11,734 nt of DNA, from NCBI GenBank assembly GCA_021805725.1, contig JAJZEH010000071.1:1-11734 (forward strand). The letters run 5' to 3'. The notes beneath the pieces were generated by a model. The model saw only the letters and a program-made list of their open reading frames with translations. It was not told the DNA's origin and did not search any database. The position numbers and the translations under genes were made by a program. Origin of the DNA: Pseudomonadota bacterium. Lineage in GTDB: Bacteria; Pseudomonadota; Gammaproteobacteria; Burkholderiales; Ferrovaceae. Below are positions 1 to 6,921 of this stretch, one piece after another. How positions within the stretch are numbered: the stretch's first letter is position 1; the number at the start of each line of letters is the position of its first letter.

Positions 1-1284
1 GCATGGGGGGGGGGCATGGGCGGGACGAGCACGCCGTCCACCAGTTCAGGCAGTTCCATGGGGTCTTCTCCATTTGGTTCCACCGGGGGCAGCAGCGGCG
101 GCACGGGCGGCAACACGCGCACTTACTCGGCAGGCGGTTCGGGCGGCAGCATCCCGGCGGGCATGATCCAGGCGGATGCCACCACCAATTCCATCATCAT
201 CACGGCCAACGAACAGGTCTACCGCAATCTGCGCGCCGTGATCGATCGGCTGGATGCGCGCCGCGCCCAGATCTACGTGGAATCCATGATCGTGGAAGTG
301 TCCAGCAACAAGGCTGACGAGTTTGGTGTTCAATTGCAGGGGTTGCTGGGAGGCGGCGCCACACAGACTTTTGCCGGCACCAACTTCAATGCAGCCACAC
401 CCGGCAGCAACATCGTGGCCTTGAGCCCGCAAGCTGGCAGCCTGCTCAACCTGGGTGCCGCTGCCAATATCGCCACTGCCGGCGTGGTGCCTTCGGCAGG
501 AACCAACATCGCCGTCTTGCACAGCTACAATGGTGTCATGGGTCTTTCGGCCCTGGCGCGCGCCGTCAGCAACATCTCGGGGGTGAACGTATTGTCCACA
601 CCGAATCTGCTGACGCTGGACAATGAAGAAGCCAACATCGTGATTGCCGAGAACATTCCCCTCGTCGCGGGCCAGTATGCCCAGACGGGTGTCACCGGCA
701 CCATCAACCCCTTCACCACCGTGGATCGCAAGGACGTGGGCCTCACGCTGCGCATCAAACCCCAGATTTCGGAAGGGGGCCTGGTGCGATTGCAGATCTA
801 CCAGGAATCCTCCGCGGTGGATGCCGCCACGATCAATAATGTTTACGGGCCCAGTTACACCAAGCGCTCCCTGGAGTCCAACGTGCTGGTTGAAGACGGG
901 CAGGTGGTGGCGCTGGGTGGGTTGCTGTCCGACAGCTATTCGGACAGCATGGAAAAGACGCCCCTGCTGGGGGATATTCCCTTTCTGGGTGCCCTGTTCC
1001 GTTACGAAACGAAGACCCGGGTCAAGACCAACCTGATGGTGTTTCTGCGCCCCTATGTGGTGCGCACGGCGGAGCAGAGCGATGCGCTGACCAATGACCG
1101 ATATGGGCTGATGAAGGAAATGCGCGATGACTACCAGCCCAACGTGCGCGTGCTGTCCAACGAAACCCTCACCCCGCTGCCGTCGGCTTTGGGGGGCGGA
1201 GCACCCTTCGTGACGCCGGGGGCCACCAGCACCGAACCCACCGCCTCGCCATTGCCAGGCGGAGTGCCTCCCAGGAAACCCTAA
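1..1284 (+). CDS. gspD: Type II secretion system secretin GspD, 5'-truncated by window edge
   Basis: Outer-membrane secretin, the multimeric gated channel through which T2SS substrates leave the periplasm. The frame is open from base 1, so the N0-N2 domains and signal peptide lie outside the window; 427 residues are visible. They begin with a Gly/Ser/Thr-rich linker (about residues 1-48), followed by the end of an N3-type domain (ADATTNSIIITA, then RAVIDRLDARRAQIYVE near residue 90) and the secretin core. The family signature PLLGDIPFLGALF is at about residues 321-333, followed by NLMVFLRPYVV. This RRxQ(I/V)xVE plus LLGDIP pattern and the Gly-rich N3 insertion fit GspD better than PilQ. The tail is Pro/Thr/Gly-rich, where a pilotin-binding S-domain would lie in some systems. 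A G10 tract at 5-14 lies in the Gly linker. gspE follows after 7 bases, so the genes are probably co-transcribed. Confidence 0.93.
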   Translation, partial: AWGGGMGGTSTPSTSSGSSMGSSPFGSTGGSSGGTGGNTRTYSAGGSGGSIPAGMIQADATTNSIIITANEQVYRNLRAVIDRLDARRAQIYVESMIVEVSSNKADEFGVQLQGLLGGGATQTFAGTNFNAATPGSNIVALSPQAGSLLNLGAAANIATAGVVPSAGTNIAVLHSYNGVMGLSALARAVSNISGVNVLSTPNLLTLDNEEANIVIAENIPLVAGQYAQTGVTGTINPFTTVDRKDVGLTLRIKPQISEGGLVRLQIYQESSAVDAATINNVYGPSYTKRSLESNVLVEDGQVVALGGLLSDSYSDSMEKTPLLGDIPFLGALFRYETKTRVKTNLMVFLRPYVVRTAEQSDALTNDRYGLMKEMRDDYQPNVRVLSNETLTPLPSALGGGAPFVTPGATSTEPTASPLPGGVPPRKP

Positions 1285-1291
1285 GGCGGAC

Positions 1292-2731
1292 ATGAGTTCC
1301 ACGGAAACCGGCCTCTCCACCCTGGCAGCGCGCCTGTTGCCCTTTGCCTTTGCCCGTGACGGGCGGGTGCTGGTGGTGGCGCAGCATGCGCAGGCCACGG
1401 AAGTGTGGACCTGTGATGACACCCGTGCCGAGGCGCTGGCCGAAGTGGGGCGCGTGTACGGCCCCTTGCGCATTCGCCACCAGAACACGGAAGACTGGCA
1501 GGCCGCCCTGGCGCGCGCCTATGCGCAGTACGAGGGTGGGGCGGCGCAGGTGGTGGGCGAGGCGGAAGAGGAAATCGACCTGTCGCGCCTGATGCAGGAT
1601 CTGCCTGCCGTGGAAGACCTGCTGGAGTCGCGCGACGACGCGCCCATCATCCGCATGATCAACGCGCTGCTCACCCAGGCTGCGCGCGAAGGCGCCTCGG
1701 ACATCCACATCGAACCCGCGGAACAGGCCTCGGTGGTGCGCTTTCGCGTGGATGGCACGCTGCGCGACGTGGTGCGCCCCAAGAAGGCGCTGCATGCAGC
1801 GCTGATTTCCCGCATCAAGATCATGGCGCAACTCGACATTGCCGAAAAACGCATGCCTCAGGATGGCCGCATCGCACTGCGGGTGGCCGGGCGCCCGGTG
1901 GACGTGCGGGTGTCCACGCTGCCCACGGGCTATGGCGAGCGGGCCGTGCTGCGTTTGCTGGACAAGGAGGCGGGCCGGCTGGATCTGGCGCGGCTTGGCA
2001 TGGCCGACGACACCCTGGCGCGCTTTGACAGCCTTACGCGTCGCCCGCACGGCATCATCCTCGTCACCGGCCCCACCGGCAGCGGCAAGACCACCACGCT
2101 GTACGCGGCACTGTCGCGGCTCGACACGCAGACCACCAACGTCATGACGGTGGAAGATCCCATCGAGTACCACCTGGATGGCATTGGCCAGACCCAGGTC
2201 AATTCGCGCATCGACCTGACCTTTGCCAAGGCCCTGCGCGCCATCCTGCGCCAGGACCCTGACGTGATCATGATCGGCGAGATCCGCGATGCCGAGACCG
2301 CACAGATTGCAGTGCAGGCCAGCCTGACCGGTCACCTGGTGCTGGCCACCTTGCACACCAACGATGCGGTCAGTGCGGTCAACCGCCTGATCGACATGGG
2401 CATCGAACCCTTTCTGTTGGCCAGTTCCCTGCTGGGGGTGCTGAGTCAGCGGTTGGTGCGGCGCTGTTGCCCTGTCTGCGGCGGACCGTCTAACGCAGCC
2501 GGTTGTACGACCTGCAACCAGACCGGGTATCAGGGCCGCAGCGGTGTTTACGAATTGCTGGAAGTGGATGAGGGCCTGCGCTCGCTCATCCATCAGCGTG
2601 CCCCGGAAGCGCAGTTGCGCGACTGGGCCTTGCAGCACGGCATGCGTACCTTGCGCCAGGATGGTGAACGCTGGTTGAGCACGGGCGTTACCACCCTGGA
2701 GGAACTGCTGCGCGTGACAGGGGACGCCTAG
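1292..2731 (+). CDS. gspE: Type II secretion system assembly ATPase GspE
   Basis: Cytoplasmic hexameric ATPase that powers pseudopilus assembly by working on GspF and GspL. It has 479 residues, near the usual length. A divergent N1 region is followed by the N2 domain (APIIRMINALLTQAAREGASDIHIEP, about residues 114-140), with Arg-rich VRFRVDGTLRD and the RMPQDGRIALR stretch. Walker A GPTGSGKT is at 260-267 (K266), Walker B VIMIGE at 325-330 (E330), and the His-box segment GHLVLATLHTNDA follows. A tetracysteine zinc motif is present: CPVC at 393-396 and CTTC at 405-408, only 8 residues apart, which is much shorter than the insert of classical GspE proteins. The ATG at 1292 is supported by AAGGCGGA just upstream, overlapping the gspD stop. 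gspF starts 2 bases after the stop. PilB or MshE are alternatives, but the gspD and gspF neighbours favour GspE. Confidence 0.95.
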   Translation: MSSTETGLSTLAARLLPFAFARDGRVLVVAQHAQATEVWTCDDTRAEALAEVGRVYGPLRIRHQNTEDWQAALARAYAQYEGGAAQVVGEAEEEIDLSRLMQDLPAVEDLLESRDDAPIIRMINALLTQAAREGASDIHIEPAEQASVVRFRVDGTLRDVVRPKKALHAALISRIKIMAQLDIAEKRMPQDGRIALRVAGRPVDVRVSTLPTGYGERAVLRLLDKEAGRLDLARLGMADDTLARFDSLTRRPHGIILVTGPTGSGKTTTLYAALSRLDTQTTNVMTVEDPIEYHLDGIGQTQVNSRIDLTFAKALRAILRQDPDVIMIGEIRDAETAQIAVQASLTGHLVLATLHTNDAVSAVNRLIDMGIEPFLLASSLLGVLSQRLVRRCCPVCGGPSNAAGCTTCNQTGYQGRSGVYELLEVDEGLRSLIHQRAPEAQLRDWALQHGMRTLRQDGERWLSTGVTTLEELLRVTGDA

Positions 2732-2733
2732 CG

Positions 2734-3945
2734 ATGCCCGTCTACCGATTCGAAGCCCTGGACCAGGGCGGCCGCTCCGAGTCGGGCATCGTGGAGGCAG
2801 ATTCGCTGCGCCAGGCCCGCGCCCTCCTGCGCGCGCGCGGGCTGATTCCATTTTCCCTCGCCACCCCCAAGGAGTCGGGCGCACGCCGGGGCGGCGCCTG
2901 GTTGGCGCGAGGGCTTTCCAGCAGCGATCGGGTGACGGTCATCCGCCAGCTTGCAAGCCTGCTCAATGCCGGCATACCCCTGGATGAGGCGCTGGCCGCA
3001 GCAGCATCGGAAGCGGAACGGCCCATTGTGCGCGAGCGCATGCTCGAACTGCGCTCCGAGGTGCTGGGCGGCAGTTCGCTGGCTACCGCGCTCTCGTTTC
3101 ACTCCAGGGACTTTCCTCCCATCTACCAGGCCCTGGTGGCGGCAGGCGAGCAGAGCGGCCGCCTGGGCTGGGTGCTGGAGCGCCTCGCGGACTACGCGGA
3201 AGCGCGCGATGCGCTGCGCCAGAAGGTGTTGATGGCCATGGCCTATCCTGCCATCGTAACGCTGGTGGCGCTGGGGATTGTGATCTTCCTCATGACCACC
3301 GTGGTGCCGCAGGTGGTATCGGTATTCACCAGCAACCATCAAACCCTGCCACTCCTGACGCGCATCATGATCACGCTCTCCGACATGATCCGGCACTGGG
3401 GTTGGGCGCTTGCCCTTCTGGTCGCAGCGGGCGGATTGCTGGCACGACGCGCGCTTGCACAGCCGCAGGTGCGCCTGGCCTGGGACGAGCGCCTGTTGCA
3501 CTGGCCCGTCATCGGCAAATCCGTGCGAGGGTACAACACCGAGCGCTTTGCCAGCACGCTTTCCATCCTGGTGGGGGGAGGGGTGCCCATCCTGCCGGCA
3601 TTGCAGGGGGCGGCTGATGCGCTGGTCAATACGGCGTTGCGGCGCGACGTGATGGATGCCATCACGCGCGTGCGCGAAGGGTCGAGCCTGGCCCGGGCGC
3701 TGGGGGTGCACCGCCGCTTTCCGCCGATCCTGCTGCAACTGATCCATTCGGGCGAAAGCACCGGGCGCCTGCCTGACATGCTGGATCGTGCGGCGCGCGG
3801 CGAGGCCAGCGCCCTGGAACGCCGCATCCTGTTGCTGACCACCCTGCTCGAGCCGGCACTGATCCTGGTCATGGGCATGATCGTGGCCCTCATCGTGGTG
3901 GCCGTATTGCTGCCCATCGTCGAGATCAACCAGATGGTGCGTTGA
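2734..3945 (+). CDS. gspF: Type II secretion system inner-membrane platform protein GspF
   Basis: Polytopic platform protein that links the GspE ATPase to pseudopilin assembly in the inner membrane. It has 403 residues, typical of the family. The N-terminus MPVYRFEALDQGGRSESGIVEADS is the standard GspF/PilC start. Two T2SSF domains follow: one around residues 67-190 (ending QKVLMAMAYPAIVTLVALGIVIF) and one around 267-395 (RFASTLSILVGGGVPI ... LLEPALILVMGMIVALIVVAVLLPI). Three membrane segments are visible at about 172-192, 222-241 and 375-397. The two domains repeat the same pattern, each containing a GE(Q/S)xGRL element. The start is fixed by an AGGGGA ribosome site inside the end of gspE, implying translational coupling. 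No pseudopilin gene follows in this window, so the rest of the T2SS set must lie upstream or elsewhere. Confidence 0.95.
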   Translation: MPVYRFEALDQGGRSESGIVEADSLRQARALLRARGLIPFSLATPKESGARRGGAWLARGLSSSDRVTVIRQLASLLNAGIPLDEALAAAASEAERPIVRERMLELRSEVLGGSSLATALSFHSRDFPPIYQALVAAGEQSGRLGWVLERLADYAEARDALRQKVLMAMAYPAIVTLVALGIVIFLMTTVVPQVVSVFTSNHQTLPLLTRIMITLSDMIRHWGWALALLVAAGGLLARRALAQPQVRLAWDERLLHWPVIGKSVRGYNTERFASTLSILVGGGVPILPALQGAADALVNTALRRDVMDAITRVREGSSLARALGVHRRFPPILLQLIHSGESTGRLPDMLDRAARGEASALERRILLLTTLLEPALILVMGMIVALIVVAVLLPIVEINQMVR

Positions 3946-3955
3946 TGGCGTTAAG

Positions 3956-3985
3956 TTTACGAAGCGGTGCGGGTTCAGGCAAAAT
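3956..3985 (+). promoter_or_regulatory. Possible weak sigma70 promoter for the propeller lipoprotein gene
   Basis: In the 77-base gap after gspF, TTTACG (3956-3961) and CAAAAT (3980-3985) are 18 bases apart and each match 4 of 6 consensus bases. The downstream gene could instead be transcribed from the gsp promoter. No terminator hairpin is seen between gspF and this gene. Confidence 0.3.
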
Positions 3986-4022
3986 GCAACGCTTGTCTCG
4001 CGACTTACAGTCAAGGAAAGTC

Positions 4023-5549
4023 ATGTTGAAGCGTCAATGGAGTGGAATGCTGGCTGCCGCAGTGGCGGCCTTGGTCATCTCGGGTTGCGGCGGCGGCGGG
4101 GGCGGCGGTTCGGCGCCAGGCCCCGTGCTGCTGAGCGCCGTGCCCGGCGACAGCCAGGTTACCCTGACCTGGACCAGCCCCCCCAATTCCGGGCTGTATT
4201 ACTGGGTCTGGTGGATTCAGTCCGCCCTTGGCGTGACCATTGGCCCTGCCGGCAATGCCGTGGGTGCCGAAGTGAACGCCACGTCGCCTTATGTGATGAG
4301 CAGTCTCCTCAACGGCCTGCCTTACAGCTTTGCCATCAATTCCCATGTGGGTGACCCCAATAGCCCCGGGGGCCCGCAATCCAACAGCCTGCCTGCCACA
4401 CCACGCTATGCGGGCAGCACCTGGGTGCCCTGCACCGCCTCGGGAGGCACCTGTCCCACCGGTGCGCCCACGTTCTATGGCGTGACCTTTGGCGACAATG
4501 CGGGCCTGCTGGGGCCGGATAACGGCAGTTTGCGCAACTATCTTGCGGTGGGAACGGGCCCCAACATGTTCATCAGCACCGATTCCGTGAAATGGACGGC
4601 GCTTCCCCCTCAGCCGGCCTGCACGCCGCCTTCCGGGGGTGCCCTGCGCAGCGCGGATTATGGTTGGGGTACTTATGTGGTGGCAGGCGACAACGGCACC
4701 CTCTGTTTTAGCGGCCTGACCATCGTCAATCCCACGGGGGTGGGTCTGGCCTACGCGGGGCCCCCCATGTACACCCCGGCCAACGCCAGCTGGTATCCGG
4801 CCACCACCCTGCCGCCCAACCTGGGCAACGTCAACTTTTACGCGGTGACGACCAACCAGAATGGATGGGCGGCCCTCATGGGCGCACATGTGGTGGTGGG
4901 CTCCAAAGGCACCCTCCTGTGGAGCGGCGATGGGCAGAACTGGGCGCTTCCCATAGGCAGCACCATCCCCAGCAACGATCTGTATGGCATAACTTTCAAT
5001 TTCTGTGCCCTGCCGTACTGGTCGTGGGTTGCTGTGGGCACCAACGGCACCATCATTGCCACCCCTGATCCCAACGGGGCCACCAGTTGGAGCAATGCCG
5101 GCATCAAGACCACCACCACCGAGAATCTCCACGGGGTGGCTTGCACCATGAACTCCACGCCCTCCACAGTGCCAGGCTACCCGCCGTTGCTGTTCTTTCC
5201 CCTGTGGGTTGCCGCGGGAGATGGTGGAGCGCTACAGACCAGCCTGGACGGCATGAACTGGTCCACGCCCACCAATTTCACCATCGACAACGTGCCCGTA
5301 ACGCACTTTCCGGTGGGGATCAAGGCGGTGAACTTTGGTACCCAGTTTGTGGCCGTGGGGGATTCCGGCGCCGTCTTCACGAGTCTTGATGGGGCGACCT
5401 GGACGAGCCAGGCCTCCAACGCAGGCAACAATACCCTCTACGCCATCACCCAACCGCTGGGCACCACCATTCCCAACGGATTCATGGGGGCGGTGCCCTA
5501 TGGCTATACTGCGGTGGGGACCAACGGGATTACGACTTTCGGGCGCTAA
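4023..5549 (+). CDS. Secreted lipoprotein with FN3-like domain and seven-repeat beta-propeller
   Basis: No named family is recognised. The start at ATG 4023 is chosen because AAGGAAAG lies just upstream and because it gives a clean lipoprotein signal: MLKR, a hydrophobic stretch, then VISG|C with lipidated Cys22. A poly-Gly tether follows. Residues about 30-125 look like a fibronectin type III domain (VPGDSQVTLTWTSP ... LPYSFAIN). From about 170 to the end there are seven copies of a short motif of the form hAVGxxGxhxxSxDGxxW, beginning near residues 174, 219, 290, 336, 396, 442 and 495. The last copy is cut off just after NGITTFGR, as in propellers closed by an N-terminal strand. This resembles YCF48/BNR-like propellers, predicted to be extracytoplasmic and used for binding. 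It follows gspF in the same direction and could be a T2SS substrate or accessory, but that is inference. Its 3' end overlaps the opposing isocitrate dehydrogenase gene. Confidence 0.85.
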   Translation: MLKRQWSGMLAAAVAALVISGCGGGGGGGSAPGPVLLSAVPGDSQVTLTWTSPPNSGLYYWVWWIQSALGVTIGPAGNAVGAEVNATSPYVMSSLLNGLPYSFAINSHVGDPNSPGGPQSNSLPATPRYAGSTWVPCTASGGTCPTGAPTFYGVTFGDNAGLLGPDNGSLRNYLAVGTGPNMFISTDSVKWTALPPQPACTPPSGGALRSADYGWGTYVVAGDNGTLCFSGLTIVNPTGVGLAYAGPPMYTPANASWYPATTLPPNLGNVNFYAVTTNQNGWAALMGAHVVVGSKGTLLWSGDGQNWALPIGSTIPSNDLYGITFNFCALPYWSWVAVGTNGTIIATPDPNGATSWSNAGIKTTTTENLHGVACTMNSTPSTVPGYPPLLFFPLWVAAGDGGALQTSLDGMNWSTPTNFTIDNVPVTHFPVGIKAVNFGTQFVAVGDSGAVFTSLDGATWTSQASNAGNNTLYAITQPLGTTIPNGFMGAVPYGYTAVGTNGITTFGR

Positions 5550-6576
5550 CGCGTTTGAGCAGGGCCTGGGTGACGTCCTGGGTGGTGGCCTGGCCGCCCA
5601 GGTCGCGGGTGCGGATGCCGTCGGTGATGAGGATGTCGTGAATGGCCTGGCGGATCACTTTGCCCTGTTCAGGGCGACCGATGTGATCCAGCATCATGGC
5701 CGAGGCAGAGAGCAGGGCCAGCGGGTTGGCAATGCCTTTGCCCGCAATGTCCGGGGCCGAGCCATGCACCGCTTCAAAGATCGCCGCTCCTTCGCCGATG
5801 TTGGCCCCTGGCGCCAGGCCCAACCCCCCCACCAGGCCGGCAATTTCATCCGAGAGGATGTCGCCGAAGAGATTGGTGGTCAGGATCACATCAAACTGCG
5901 TGGGGTCCAGCACCAGTTGCATGGCGCAGGCATCCACGATGCGCTCGTCGATAGTCAGGCGGTTGGCGTATTCCTTGCCCATCTCCATGGCCGTTTCAAG
6001 AAAGATGCCTGTGAGTGCCTTGAGGATGTTGGCCTTGTGCACGATGGTGACTTTTTTGCGGCCGTTTCTGACCGCATATTCGAAGGCGTAACGGGCAATG
6101 CGGCGGCTGCCGGCCCGTGTGTTCACCCCCGAGGAAATGGCGGCCCCATGGGGGTCGTTGTCGATGGGGATGTAGTGGTCAAACCCCACATAGAGCCCTT
6201 CCAGGTTTTCGCGCACCAGCACGATGTCCACGTCCTCATAGCGTCCCCCAGGGATTAGGGTCTGGGCCGGGCGAACATTGGCATAGAGTTTGAATTCCTC
6301 GCGCAGGCGCACGTTGATGGAGCGAAATCCGCCGCCCACCGGGGTGGTCAACGGGCCCTTGAGGGCAAGACCAGTACGCCGGATGCTGGCCAGGGTGGAC
6401 TCGGGTAGCGGGTCCAGGGATTCGGCGACGGCAGCCATGCCAGCCTTCTGAACATCCCAGGCCAGCGGGGCACCGACGGCCTCCAGGATGGCAACCACGG
6501 ATTTGACGATTTCGGGGCCGATTCCGTCACCGGGAATCAGCGTTGCGGGAATGGCGTCCTGGTAGGCGCTGCTCAT
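5530..6576 (-). CDS. icd: Isocitrate dehydrogenase, NAD-dependent type (LeuB/IDH family)
   Basis: Oxidative decarboxylation of isocitrate to 2-oxoglutarate in the TCA cycle, in the cytoplasm. It has 348 residues, the short form typical of bacterial NAD-IDH and LeuB-type enzymes. Visible features are PGDGIG at 15-20, the substrate loop SINVRLR at 86-92 (S86, N88, R92), YANVRP to R102, RENLEGLY at 122-129, K181-A-N, D214, and D238/D242 in NLFGDILSDE. The cofactor segment HGSAPDIAGK (269-278) has Asp274-Ile275 where NADP enzymes carry Lys-Tyr, pointing to NAD. The SxNxxLR loop and the YANVRP stretch fit isocitrate rather than isopropylmalate, though homoisocitrate or tartrate relatives cannot be fully excluded. 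The start at 6576 is supported by AAGAGGG upstream; the frame extends 31 codons further but without homology. The gene is divergent from rhlE, and its stop lies inside the lipoprotein gene. Confidence 0.9.
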   Translation of the reverse strand: MSSAYQDAIPATLIPGDGIGPEIVKSVVAILEAVGAPLAWDVQKAGMAAVAESLDPLPESTLASIRRTGLALKGPLTTPVGGGFRSINVRLREEFKLYANVRPAQTLIPGGRYEDVDIVLVRENLEGLYVGFDHYIPIDNDPHGAAISSGVNTRAGSRRIARYAFEYAVRNGRKKVTIVHKANILKALTGIFLETAMEMGKEYANRLTIDERIVDACAMQLVLDPTQFDVILTTNLFGDILSDEIAGLVGGLGLAPGANIGEGAAIFEAVHGSAPDIAGKGIANPLALLSASAMMLDHIGRPEQGKVIRQAIHDILITDGIRTRDLGGQATTQDVTQALLKRVSARKS

Positions 6577-6610
6577 GAATGGACCCTCTTGGATTGGACG
6601 ATAACGTGCA

Positions 6611-6625
6611 GGCCGCCTGGCGGCC
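6611..6625. repeat. Perfect palindrome GGCCGCC-T-GGCGGCC in the icd leader
   Basis: A 7+7 base inverted repeat with a single central base lies between the predicted icd -10 box and the icd start codon. It could be an operator for a dimeric regulator, or form a short GC-rich hairpin in the icd mRNA. The symmetry is visible; no regulator is identified. Confidence 0.5.
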
Positions 6626-6639
6626 GCTGCGCACCCGAC

Positions 6640-6669
6640 AGGATACGCCCTTGCAGCGCGGCTTGCCAA
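6640..6669 (-). promoter_or_regulatory. Predicted sigma70 promoter of icd
   Basis: Read on the - strand, TTGGCA (6669-6664) and TATCCT (6645-6640) are separated by 18 bases. They match 5 of 6 and 4 of 6 consensus bases. An A/T tract lies just upstream of the -35. The transcript would carry a leader of roughly 55-60 bases that includes the palindrome at 6611-6625. Confidence 0.55.
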
Positions 6670-6676
6670 AAAAAGC

Positions 6677-6704
6677 TTGCACTCTCCAAAAAATCAGGTA
6701 TAGT
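6677..6704 (+). promoter_or_regulatory. Predicted sigma70 promoter of rhlE
   Basis: TTGCAC (6677-6682) and TATAGT (6699-6704) are separated by 16 bases, preceded by an A tract. Each box matches 5 of 6 consensus bases except for small deviations. Transcription would start near 6711, leaving about 210 untranslated bases before rhlE. The -35 lies 7 bases from the -35 of the divergent icd promoter. Confidence 0.65.
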
Positions 6705-6710
6705 GGCGGG

Positions 6711-6921
6711 CTATTGCAGTGCAGCATGGACTGCTTGAGTTGTCTCTGACCTTCTTGATTCGATTCGTCGAATATCCTGCTCGCCGGTTAGTGACATTGC
6801 GCCGGCGGCTTACCTTAATTCCGCTGAATTCATTATCTGCCAGTCGATGGCCGTTCCTGGTCGACGCTGTGCCGTGTGTGCGCTTTTGCCCATTGATTTT
6901 TACTGGAAAACACCACTGAAT
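6711..6921 (+). promoter_or_regulatory. Long structured 5' leader of rhlE
   Basis: The stretch from the predicted transcription start to the rhlE start holds several perfect inverted repeats. They are GCAGT/ACTGC (6716-6720 with 6730-6734), ATTCGA/TCGAAT closing a TTCG loop (6758-6763 with 6768-6773), CGCCGG/CCGGCG (6782-6787 with 6802-6807), AATTC/GAATT (6817-6821 with 6826-6830) and GTCGA/TCGAC (6843-6847 with 6861-6865). Cold-shock helicase and RNA-binding protein mRNAs often carry long leaders used for autoregulation, so a cis-regulatory role is plausible but inferred. No known riboswitch is recognised. Confidence 0.5.

Noticed and set aside
46..1488. Long open frame on the - strand across gspD/gspE
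   Set aside because: It mirrors the third-position GC bias of the real genes; the product is His/Gln/Gly/Arg-rich low-complexity with no domain.
1169..2884. 571-codon - strand frame opposite gspE
   Set aside because: Antisense shadow of a conserved ATPase gene; no motif and no ribosome site.
3942..4022. Earlier start for the propeller lipoprotein
   Set aside because: It would bury the lipoprotein signal behind 27 charged residues; ATG 4023 has a good ribosome site.
6577..6669. 31-codon upstream extension of icd
   Set aside because: It passes through the ribosome site, the palindrome and the predicted promoter; the family start is at 6576.
6847..6921. In-frame upstream ATG giving a 25-residue extension of RhlE
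   Set aside because: The extension has no homology-like pattern, and RhlE proteins usually begin close to the motif at 6922; not fully excluded.
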